DNA of 5,415 nucleotides, from positions 1 to 5,415 of the forward strand of contig DTWI01000213.1 in the NCBI GenBank assembly GCA_012963075.1, given 5' to 3'. Source of the stretch: Fidelibacterota bacterium. Lineage in GTDB: Bacteria; Marinisomatota; Marinisomatia; Marinisomatales; Marinisomataceae. Positions 1-5,332 of this stretch are shown piece by piece. The notes under the pieces are model-generated. The model had not been told where the DNA came from, made no database searches, and saw only the letters and a program-made list of their open reading frames with translations. Both the position numbers and the translations under genes were made by a program. Within the stretch, counting starts at the first letter, position 1. The number at the start of each line of letters is the position of its first letter.

Positions 1-68
1 TGTCTTTCATCGCGATCTTGAGCAAACAATCCAGAAATTAGTAACAATGCTATTAGTATTTTTTTCAT
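1..68 (-). CDS. Secreted protein, N-terminal fragment (cut by window edge)
   Basis: Reading leftward from an ATG at 68-66, the frame stays open to the window edge and gives 22 residues: MKKILIALLLISGLFAQ followed by DRDER. This is a textbook signal peptide: KK n-region, a hydrophobic stretch of about 12 residues and likely cleavage just before Gln, as in the other exported proteins here. An AAAGGA ribosome site (79-74) lies 5 bases upstream of the ATG and overlaps the stop codon of the preceding gene, so the two are probably co-translated. It is the third gene of the sigma/anti-sigma operon. The mature protein is almost wholly outside the window, so its function cannot be read. By analogy with similar operons, a periplasmic stress-sensing or Spy/CpxP-like helical protein is possible, but that is a guess. 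Confidence 0.8.
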   Translation of the reverse strand, partial: MKKILIALLLISGLFAQDRDER

Positions 69-77
69 GTCTATCCT

Positions 78-374
78 TTATTGTTCGAAAGTTAAGTCAT
101 TTTCAGATAAGAATGCAATCATCTCATATGTATCGGTTCCATACTCACTTAGGTATTGACCATACATTTCCATAGAATCATCTAAATCTTCTTGTATTGG
201 CATTATAAAAAGCATTAAAACAATTGCCAATGATGAAAGAATCAAACCCTGATTGCGTCCTCGATTTGAATTATTTTCATCAATTTTGTTGTTTAACCTT
301 GTTAGAAAGGCATCAGAATCAATTGATGCATTGCTTTTGTAATGTAATTGTTCTAATTGGTTTTCTGTTTTCAT
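78..374 (-). CDS. Single-pass membrane protein, probable anti-sigma factor
   Basis: A 98-residue protein with three parts: a polar N-terminal stretch (1-42), one hydrophobic helix (about 43-60, GLILSSLAIVLMLFIMPI) and an acidic C-terminal tail (61-98). The basic residues just before the helix (NRGRNQG) put the N-terminus in the cytoplasm by the positive-inside rule, and the tail in the periplasm. Its ATG overlaps the sigma factor stop as ATGA (374-371), the usual coupling of an ECF sigma factor to its regulator. I see no zinc-binding HxxxCxxC anti-sigma motif and no cysteine at all, so any binding to the sigma factor would use the helical N-terminal segment. The anti-sigma role is inferred from position, topology and size; the sequence itself is not one I recognise. 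It could instead be an accessory membrane protein of the operon. Confidence 0.8.
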   Translation of the reverse strand: MKTENQLEQLHYKSNASIDSDAFLTRLNNKIDENNSNRGRNQGLILSSLAIVLMLFIMPIQEDLDDSMEMYGQYLSEYGTDTYEMIAFLSENDLTFEQ

Positions 375-901
375 CTTTTTTTACCCATTATTTTTTGTAA
401 CGATTTAATCCCATGGCTATAATTATTTTTTGCAGCATCTTCTGAAATCTTTAAAATTTCACCAACTTCTTTAAATCTTAAATTATCTGTGATGCGCAAA
501 CTAACAACACTACGTTGTTTCTTTGGAAGCTGTTCAATGGCTTTCCATAATTCAACGCTAAGTGTTTTTTTGTCAAAATTCTTATCGGTTGTTTGTAATT
601 CAGGCATTTGATCAAGACCTAAAAATGAACGCCATCTATTGTTAGAAAAATAAGAATTTAATGTGTTGACTTTAATACGATATAAATAAGTTGAAAATGC
701 AGCTTCATACCTAAAATTTTTTAACGATTTAAAAACTTTTACAAACACTTGTTGTGTTAATTCATCCGCGTCTAACGGATCTTGTGTAATCGAATAATAA
801 TAGTTGTAGGTGTCGTTCATATATCTTTTTACCAATATGTTAAAAGCCTCACGATTTCCGCGATTAAATTGCTCAATCAAATCGTGATCTTTTGCTGGCA
901 T
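371..901 (-). CDS. ECF-type RNA polymerase sigma factor (sigma-70 family)
   Basis: A 176-residue protein with the two-domain layout of extracytoplasmic-function sigma factors. Region 2 spans about residues 7-90: the helix around GNREAFNILVKRY, the core-binding segment DADELTQQVFVKVFKSL (44-60) and FRYEAAFSTYLYRIKVNT (63-80), which contacts the -10 element. Region 4 spans about 117-172: LPKKQRSVVSLRITDNLRFK, then the helix-turn-helix EVGEILKISEDAAKNNYSHG that reads the -35 element. The second helix has AAKNNYSHGIKSLQK where most family members have a TVKSRLxRAR-like sequence, so its promoter motif may be unusual. Length is normal. The ATG at 901 directly follows an in-frame TAA, so no longer start exists; no Shine-Dalgarno is seen. 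The downstream gene overlaps by 4 bases. It probably controls an envelope stress or nutrient response through the membrane protein next to it. Confidence 0.96.
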   Translation of the reverse strand: MPAKDHDLIEQFNRGNREAFNILVKRYMNDTYNYYYSITQDPLDADELTQQVFVKVFKSLKNFRYEAAFSTYLYRIKVNTLNSYFSNNRWRSFLGLDQMPELQTTDKNFDKKTLSVELWKAIEQLPKKQRSVVSLRITDNLRFKEVGEILKISEDAAKNNYSHGIKSLQKIMGKKR

Positions 902-952
902 TTAGTTATATGACTTTAGTAGTTGATAGAAAGTAAAATTTTTTTTTAAAAA

Positions 953-1321
953 TTATTTTTTTCGAGTATCAAGGAATGATTTTATACCTAGAATAATGGC
1001 TGCTAAACACAATACAAATGTTGTGAATTGTTCAATCGTAGCTAAGGGTTTTGTAAACGCTTCTCCATGAAGTAAATAAGTACAAACAGCACCAACAGAT
1101 TTGTAAGTAGCACCACAACCCATACCAAATACAAGTAAGTTTGCATGGGCAAAATGTCTGTGTTGATTTGGAAATTTCCCAGCTAAGAATACAAATCCAC
1201 ATACAATAGCTCCCAAGAAAGATGGGATTAATGTGGTAATACTTCCGCTATCGCTAATAACGTAAAATCCTATACCAAGCACAATTAAACTCAAGCCAAT
1301 TTTTTGAAAAATATTATTCAT
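953..1321 (-). CDS. Four-helix conserved membrane protein of unknown function
   Basis: A 122-residue hydrophobic protein with four likely membrane helices (about 7-23, 28-47, 58-80 and 96-115) and a basic tail ending DTRKK. The stretch SITTLIPSFLGAIVCGFVFLAG followed by the His-rich linker QHRHFAHANLL resembles a family of small integral membrane proteins of unknown role with a TxLIPxFFG...RKHAMHA pattern; this is from memory and was not searched. The conserved histidines between helices 2 and 3 could bind a metal or simply face the membrane surface. A perfect AGGAGG ribosome site (1331-1326) precedes the ATG, in the 14-bp gap after the 64-residue membrane protein gene, so the two are co-transcribed. 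It is the last gene before the 51-bp gap to the sigma factor. Confidence 0.85.
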   Translation of the reverse strand: MNNIFQKIGLSLIVLGIGFYVISDSGSITTLIPSFLGAIVCGFVFLAGKFPNQHRHFAHANLLVFGMGCGATYKSVGAVCTYLLHGEAFTKPLATIEQFTTFVLCLAAIILGIKSFLDTRKK

Positions 1322-1335
1322 GATTCCTCCTAAGA

Positions 1336-1530
1336 TTAATTATTTTTACTGAATTTAAAAGATTTACAAGCAATGATAGTTCCTACGATAACAACAACTA
1401 TACTTATCCAGATAGGAACGGCCCAACTGCCTATTATAATATCAATTTTCAGCACAATTCTTACTAGATGAATTAATGATACAGCTGAAAATATCATTGC
1501 AGTTATAAATAAAAATGATTTTAAATTCAT
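1336..1530 (-). CDS. Two-helix small membrane protein, conserved, unknown function
   Basis: A 64-residue protein with two hydrophobic helices (about 5-27 and 33-55) joined by KIDIIIGSWAVPIWIS and ending in a basic KSFKFSKNN tail. The HLVRIVLK...IGSWAVPIWIS pattern matches my memory of a widespread small family with HLLRxxxxxxxxIGGWxVPxWVS, of unknown function and usually also two-helix. The ATG lies 4 bp after the stop of the Kazal lipoprotein gene, so translation is probably coupled; no strong ribosome site of its own is visible. The next gene, a four-helix protein, follows after 14 bp. The sequence gives no catalytic or binding motif. Confidence 0.82.
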   Translation of the reverse strand: MNLKSFLFITAMIFSAVSLIHLVRIVLKIDIIIGSWAVPIWISIVVVIVGTIIACKSFKFSKNN

Positions 1531-1534
1531 AATA

Positions 1535-1753
1535 TTACTCGCATTCTCCAGTAACCCATGAAGTTACTCCATTTTTTTGTGCTTCACAATCATTGCTATA
1601 GGTGATATTATCGCATCCACAGACTGGGTCCCAAACTGTAGGGCATACTGCATCGGGATTAATTAGACTTTCATCAATACAAGCATCGTTGTCTTCATTG
1701 TCTTCGCAAGCAATAAAAAACAACATTATAAGTGGGATGAAACGTTTCACCAC
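1535..1753 (-). CDS. Small Kazal-domain lipoprotein (putative protease inhibitor)
   Basis: A 72-residue precursor. Residues 1-15 (MVKRFIPLIMLFFIA) are a lipoprotein signal ending at a lipobox with Cys16. An acidic stretch EDNEDND follows, resembling the acidic export signals that send Bacteroidota lipoproteins to the cell surface. The rest is one Kazal-like domain with six cysteines at 25, 37, 45, 47, 56 and 71 and the typical bacterial core DPVCGCDNITYSNDCEAQK ending in GEC. Kazal domains inhibit serine proteases by a substrate-like loop; whether this one inhibits anything is unknown. The start is one of two consecutive GTG codons (1753 or 1750), because a TGA lies directly upstream in frame and no usable ATG exists before the signal peptide core. 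No clear ribosome site is seen. It heads an operon with two small membrane protein genes. Confidence 0.88.
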   Translation of the reverse strand: MVKRFIPLIMLFFIACEDNEDNDACIDESLINPDAVCPTVWDPVCGCDNITYSNDCEAQKNGVTSWVTGECE

Positions 1754-1805
1754 TCAATTTACATAAAAATTGTATTTACAAATTTTTTTATTAAATTGTT
1801 GAATT
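1754..1805. promoter_or_regulatory. Divergent intergenic region
   Basis: These 52 very A/T-rich bases separate the leftward Kazal lipoprotein gene from the rightward transaldolase gene, so they should hold promoters for both. A 12-base inverted repeat, TTGTATTTACAA (1770-1781; arms TTGTA/TACAA around TT), sits near the middle and could be an operator. A weak -10-like TATTAA (1789-1794) lies just ahead of the transaldolase ATG. No convincing paired -35/-10 set was found on either strand, and neither gene has a good Shine-Dalgarno, so short-leader or near-leaderless transcripts are possible. Confidence 0.4.
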
Positions 1806-2456
1806 ATGAAGATTTTTCTTGATACTTCTAATGTTGATATTATTCGTCAGCACTGTGAAACAGGGCTGATTGATGGTATAACTACAAACCCTACTTTAAT
1901 GATGAAAACAGGGAAGGAACCTATCGAAGTCATTAAAGAGATTTCTAGTCTTTTTTCAAAAGATGCAAGCATTAGTGCTGAAGTGGTGGGTGATACAGCA
2001 GAGGAAATGCTATCGCAGGCAGAAGATTATTATTCAATTAATTCAAATATTACTATTAAAGTTCCTTGTACTTCAGAGGGGCTAAAGGCATGTAAAGTAC
2101 TCTCTGACAAGAATATTGCAGTTAATGTTACACTTATTTTTTCTAGTGAACAGGCAATTTTATCTGCTAAAGCAGGAGCTACATATGTATCACCTTTTAT
2201 TGGAAGGTGCGAAGATCATGAAATAGATGGAATTGGTTTAATAAAATCTATTAGTAAAATTTATAAAGCAAATGATATTTCAACCCAAATACTTGCTGCT
2301 TCAATTAGAAATCTCAATCATGTAAGTCAATCTTTTGAAGCAGGTGCTAATGTTGTTACATTGCCACCATCAATTTTTGAAGAAATGTATAATCATGATT
2401 TAACCGATCAAGGGATTGACCAGTTTAACAAAGACTGGGAAAAGTGTAAATCATAA
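1806..2456 (+). CDS. tal: Transaldolase, small TalC/FSA type
   Basis: A 216-residue cytoplasmic (alpha/beta)8-barrel enzyme of the fructose-6-phosphate aldolase/transaldolase family, at normal length. Transaldolase (EC 2.2.1.2) moves a dihydroxyacetone unit from sedoheptulose 7-phosphate to glyceraldehyde 3-phosphate in the non-oxidative pentose phosphate pathway. Visible active-site residues are Asp6 (FLDTSN), Asn28 in TTNPT, the Schiff-base Lys85 in IKVPCTSEG, Arg134 and Ser166/Arg168 in AASIRN for phosphate. Glu59 (SAEV) and Phe131 (YVSPFIGR) take the places of the Gln59 and Tyr131 that mark E. coli FsaA, so transaldolase rather than aldolase activity is predicted. The ATG lacks a Shine-Dalgarno but gives the correct family N-terminus. 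A tRNA gene begins 7 bp after the stop. Confidence 0.95.
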   Translation: MKIFLDTSNVDIIRQHCETGLIDGITTNPTLMMKTGKEPIEVIKEISSLFSKDASISAEVVGDTAEEMLSQAEDYYSINSNITIKVPCTSEGLKACKVLSDKNIAVNVTLIFSSEQAILSAKAGATYVSPFIGRCEDHEIDGIGLIKSISKIYKANDISTQILAASIRNLNHVSQSFEAGANVVTLPPSIFEEMYNHDLTDQGIDQFNKDWEKCKS

Positions 2457-2463
2457 GCAATTT

Positions 2464-2536
2464 GGGGCCGTAGCTCAGTTGGGAGAGCGCATGAATGGCA
2501 TTCATGAGGTCGTCGGTTCGATCCCGATCGGCTCCA
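2464..2536 (+). tRNA. tRNA-Ala(GGC)
   Basis: The 73-base cloverleaf folds fully. The acceptor is GGGGCCG/CGGCTCC, the D arm GCTC/GAGC with AGTTGGGA loop, the anticodon stem CATGA/TCATG with loop ATGGCAT (anticodon GGC at loop positions 3-5), the variable loop AGGTC, and the T arm GTCGG/CCGAT with loop TTCGATC; the discriminator is A. The G3:U70 pair, the main alanine identity element, is present. CCA is not encoded (A73 is followed by CAA), so it is added after transcription. It lies 7 bp after the transaldolase stop and is probably processed from the same transcript. Confidence 0.97.
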
Positions 2537-2537
2537 C

Positions 2538-2570
2538 AAAATATTACCTAGTGCAATCCTGGTATATTTT
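2538..2570 (+). terminator. Probable intrinsic terminator after tRNA-Ala
   Basis: The left arm AAAATA-t-TACC-t-AG (2538-2551) pairs with CTGGTATATTTT (2559-2570) around the loop TGCAATC, giving about 12 base pairs with two single-base bulges. The right arm ends in a T-rich stretch (TATTTTATTT, 2565-2574). It starts two bases after the tRNA, so it would end the transaldolase/tRNA transcript. The GC part of the stem is short, so strength is uncertain; it could instead guide tRNA 3' processing. Confidence 0.4.
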
Positions 2571-2604
2571 ATTTAAAATGTTATGCAAAAAAGGAAAATT
2601 ATAA

Positions 2605-3093
2605 ATGAAACTAGAACTTACTAAGGGTGCTTCTAAATTCGCAGCCATTGCAACAGTTGCAATGCTTGCAATGGTGCTAATACTTAATTGTTCCATAAAT
2701 TTTGGTAGTAGAGGATACAATACAGAAACAGTTGGCCATGAAGGCGTTGAAATCTTAGAAAAGTTCTTTATTGATTATAATAATATGGATGGAGAAGCTG
2801 TTGCTGGATATTTTGCAGATGAGTGGACTTTTAGAGCAGCGACTGGTGGAACTTCTCAAAGAACTAGCGAAGACATGAAATCTGCTTTTGATAATTATTC
2901 ATCTGTACAGTGGACACTACTTAAAATATATGCTACCGATCCAGAATCAGGAGTTACTGTGTATTCTACAGAGAAAAGAGTAATGAAAGATGGAACAGTA
3001 TGGAAAAAAGGCTTAGTGGAATTATTCTTTTTTGACCTCGAAGGTAAAATTAGTAGCGTTGAACAATATGCTAGAGAGATTTCTGGTGAATAA
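2605..3093 (+). CDS. Exported NTF2/SnoaL-like domain protein, membrane-anchored or lipoprotein
   Basis: A 162-residue protein with a basic N-terminus (MKLELTKGASK), a hydrophobic segment (about 12-28) and then Cys29 in LILNC. This could be a lipobox, but Asn at -1 is not canonical, so a plain signal anchor is also possible. Residues about 46-158 look like an NTF2/SnoaL-like alpha+beta cone: a helical start GVEILEKFFIDYNNMDGEAV, then YFADEWTFRAATGG, and strands ending VELFFFDLEGKISSVEQYAR, where DGKI-type turns are typical of the fold. No catalytic residues can be assigned; such domains bind small ligands or catalyse diverse reactions. An AAGGA site (2591-2595) lies 9 bases before the ATG. The next gene's likely GTG start overlaps its end, so they are translationally coupled. 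Confidence 0.85.
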   Translation: MKLELTKGASKFAAIATVAMLAMVLILNCSINFGSRGYNTETVGHEGVEILEKFFIDYNNMDGEAVAGYFADEWTFRAATGGTSQRTSEDMKSAFDNYSSVQWTLLKIYATDPESGVTVYSTEKRVMKDGTVWKKGLVELFFFDLEGKISSVEQYAREISGE

Positions 3094-4207
3094 TAGTAAA
3101 AATATCTTATTGATTATTAGCTGCTGTGCTGTACTGCATGCACAGCAACTATCTTCAAATCGGGAGATTATTTTTCCAGATCTTGATAATTACCTAACCT
3201 TGGTGTGCGATTTTCACACACATAGCGTTTTTTCAGATGGAAGTGTCTGGCCTGACATCCGTGTAGAAGAAGCTCAGCGAGATAAAATTGATGTCTTAGC
3301 TGTGACAGAACACTTAGAATATCAACCACATATTAGTGATATTCCACATCCTGATCGCAATCGATCTTACCAATTAGCAACAAAATACAGTAATAGTGAT
3401 TTGTTAATAATTAATGGAGTAGAAATAACAAGAAGAATGCCTCTAGGACACGCCAATGCAATTTTTCTAGAAGATGCGAATAAGTTACATAGTGCGGATG
3501 AAATTGCTGGTATTGTACCAGACGATGATATGAGAGCTTTTAAAGCAGCAAATAAACAGAAAGCATTTGTTTTTTGGAATCACCCTACTTGGCGACAAAA
3601 AAAATACGGAGATGTAGTAATCACAGAAATGCACAAAACTTTGTTTAGCAAAGGTTATTTACATGGAGTAGAGGTAGTAAATGAGTTCGAATATTCTGAG
3701 GAATCATTACAGATAGCTTTAGACTATGATTTGACTATTATTGGAAATTCAGATATTCATGGTTTGATTGATTGGGACTATGACGTTTTAGAGGGGGGAC
3801 ATCGTCCTGTGACATTGGTTTTTGCCAAAGAAAAAAGTGAAAAAGCAATAAAAAAAGCTTTATTTAAAAAGCAAACCGTTGTTTGGAATAGGAATACTTT
3901 AATTGGTAGAGAAGAATGGTTATTGCCATTGATTAATGCAAGTTTAGAAGTCGTGAATGTGGAGTATAAAAAAGATGCGGCTCATGTAAGTATCAAGAAT
4001 AAATCAGATGTTCGTTTTATATTAAAAAATAATAGTAGTTTTAATTTTTTTGTTAATAGCGATTTAATAGAAATTCCAGCCCAAGATACTATCAAGTTAT
4101 CAGTAATAACAAAAGGGGTATTGGAATCATTTTCTTTAGAATTTGAGGTACAAAATGCTATTTTTGCACCGCGAAAACATCCTGTTATAAAACTTGAAGT
4201 TAAGTAA
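3086..4207 (+). CDS. Exported PHP-domain phosphodiesterase (Sb-PDE-like)
   Basis: From GTG 3086 it encodes 373 residues: a signal peptide (1-19, NNSKNILLIISCCAVLHA, cut before Gln20), a PHP metal-dependent phosphoesterase domain (about 38-270) and a beta-rich C-terminal domain (about 285-373). All expected metal ligands are visible: DFHTH (His44, His46), Asp51, TEH (Glu75, His76), Glu113, WNHP (His166) and SDIH (Asp223, His225). The whole domain, with CDFHTHSVFSDGSVWP, RVEEA and VFWNHPTWR, resembles proteins annotated as Sb-PDE family phosphodiesterases, which split organophosphate diesters; substrate here is unknown. ATG codons at 3032 and 3068 are in frame, but GTG 3086 gives a clean short n-region, follows AGAGAG at 3074-3079, and overlaps the previous gene by 8 rather than 62 bases. 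The next gene starts 3 bases after the stop. Confidence 0.92.
   Translation: MNNSKNILLIISCCAVLHAQQLSSNREIIFPDLDNYLTLVCDFHTHSVFSDGSVWPDIRVEEAQRDKIDVLAVTEHLEYQPHISDIPHPDRNRSYQLATKYSNSDLLIINGVEITRRMPLGHANAIFLEDANKLHSADEIAGIVPDDDMRAFKAANKQKAFVFWNHPTWRQKKYGDVVITEMHKTLFSKGYLHGVEVVNEFEYSEESLQIALDYDLTIIGNSDIHGLIDWDYDVLEGGHRPVTLVFAKEKSEKAIKKALFKKQTVVWNRNTLIGREEWLLPLINASLEVVNVEYKKDAAHVSIKNKSDVRFILKNNSSFNFFVNSDLIEIPAQDTIKLSVITKGVLESFSLEFEVQNAIFAPRKHPVIKLEVK
3122..3147. repeat. Perfect 8-bp inverted repeat in start of PHP gene
   Basis: TGCTGTGC (3122-3129) and GCACAGCA (3140-3147) are exact reverse complements around a 10-base loop. This is a GC-rich island in an AT-rich gene, about 36 bases after the probable GTG start and within the signal-peptide codons. 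No T-run follows, so it is not an intrinsic terminator. It may form an mRNA hairpin that affects early translation, or be chance from the Cys-Cys-Ala and His-Ala-Gln codons. Confidence 0.5.
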
Positions 4208-4210
4208 ACA

Positions 4211-5332
4211 ATGAAAAAATATATCTTATTATTTCTATGTAGTATTCTTATTGCTCAAACCAATATTGTTCAGACTCATATTACGATGGTTTCTACTTCA
4301 AATGTTTTTGCTGAATACTATGATTGTGGTTGTCCAAATAATCCTCTTGGAGGATTAGCTAGAAAGGCTCATTTTATAAATACACAAATGATAAACATGA
4401 GTAAGCAAAATCCAATCTTGCTTGATGCTGGAAATATGCTGTTTGACAGCAACGAGGTTAATCCAGACAAACTTCCTCTTAAAGACAAGAAATATAAAGC
4501 AGAAAATTTGGTTAGAGCCATGGAATTATTAGATCATGATGTAATCAATGTTGGCTCTAATGATTTTAAGGGAGGCTTAGATTTTCTGACAGATGTTACT
4601 TCTCGAACAACAATCAAGTTTGTATCTGCAAATTTATATGACAAAAATGAAGAATTATTGTTCTTACCTTATCATATTGTTTCTTCTAAAGGGTTGGATA
4701 TTGGTATTATTGGGTTGAGTGAAGCGACAAAACATAATTCAGTGATAAATAAAGATTTTGTGTCTGAGGGAAATAAGAATATTGATAAAATTATTGATTC
4801 TGTTGATATCGTGGTGATTCTCATTGATATCAGCGATGATAATACTATCGATTTAGCAAGTGTTTTTCCCAGGGCAGACTATATATTTTTAAGTGGCGTA
4901 AAATATTTTACTGAACCAAAGATCCAGCAAAGACAAGATGGTCCATTCATTTATGCAGGTGGAATCCAAGGAAAACGCCTAAGTATTGTTAATCTATATT
5001 TGAAAGATCCTAAAACGTCCATAACGGATGCCTCACCATCGTTCTCTAGAATGAATTATATAAGTAATAGCCTGAAGAGATATAAAAGCAAGGATTCTTC
5101 AAAAACACTTAACGAGATTTATGCTGGTGAACCAGGTATGTTACAATTAATAGATAATTATAAGAAAGAATCTAAGGAACTTGAGGAATTTTTACAGGAA
5201 GAATTCAAAAATAATAATTTCAATCTATTTACAATTATTGAGCTTAAAAAGGCAATGCAAGAGGATAAAAAAGTTGCTGATTTTGTCAAAAAAGTAGCAG
5301 CTAATGCTGATTTTCCTTTTGAAAAACGATAA
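4211..5332 (+). CDS. Exported UshA/5'-nucleotidase-like protein with CGC motif, metal site degenerate
   Basis: A 373-residue protein with a signal peptide (1-15 or 16, MKKYILLFLCSILIA, then QTN). Residues about 22-265 follow the calcineurin-like fold of UshA-type nucleotidases: ITMVSTSNVF, ILLDAGNMLF, VINVGSNDFKGG, IGIIGLSEATKH, YIFLSGVKYF and FIYAGGIQGKRLSIVNLYL. The usual metal ligands are replaced: DxH by Asn31-x-Phe33, the second Asp of DAGD by Asn75, GNHE by GSND (115-118) and GGHxH by SGVKY (228-232). Instead it has DCGCPNNPLGGLARKA (38-53) with Cys39 and Cys41. I recall related entries named UshA-like (seleno)protein, where one Cys may be selenocysteine; here both are Cys codons. The C-terminal part (about 285-373) is helical and charged, with a possible coiled coil at 310-335. 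The nucleotidase C-terminal substrate domain is absent. It follows the PHP gene by 3 bases. Confidence 0.88.
   Translation: MKKYILLFLCSILIAQTNIVQTHITMVSTSNVFAEYYDCGCPNNPLGGLARKAHFINTQMINMSKQNPILLDAGNMLFDSNEVNPDKLPLKDKKYKAENLVRAMELLDHDVINVGSNDFKGGLDFLTDVTSRTTIKFVSANLYDKNEELLFLPYHIVSSKGLDIGIIGLSEATKHNSVINKDFVSEGNKNIDKIIDSVDIVVILIDISDDNTIDLASVFPRADYIFLSGVKYFTEPKIQQRQDGPFIYAGGIQGKRLSIVNLYLKDPKTSITDASPSFSRMNYISNSLKRYKSKDSSKTLNEIYAGEPGMLQLIDNYKKESKELEEFLQEEFKNNNFNLFTIIELKKAMQEDKKVADFVKKVAANADFPFEKR

Noticed and set aside
902..952. Possible self-regulated ECF promoter upstream of the sigma factor
   Set aside because: AAC and GTC elements occur but not at a workable spacing, and no consistent -35/-10 pair was found; only A/T tracts and a TATAAC close to the ATG are seen.
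936..960. A/T-tract block as a terminator after the four-helix protein gene
   Set aside because: The runs of T and A can pair only through A-T pairs without a GC stem, so termination is not supported; it may just be a bent or low-complexity spacer.
2416..2604. Open frame of 62 codons on the plus strand across the tRNA
   Set aside because: It starts inside the transaldolase gene and reads through tRNA-Ala, giving the AVAQLGER...VGSIPIGS peptide that is a well-known artefact of translated tRNA genes.
3032..3085. N-terminal extension of the PHP gene from ATG 3032 or 3068
   Set aside because: It lies in the coding sequence of the preceding gene, adds a polar segment before the signal peptide and lacks a ribosome site.
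4211..5332. Selenocysteine codon in the UshA-like gene
   Set aside because: Both positions of the C-G-C motif are TGT or TGC/TGT-type Cys codons and no in-frame TGA interrupts the frame, so this copy is not a selenoprotein.
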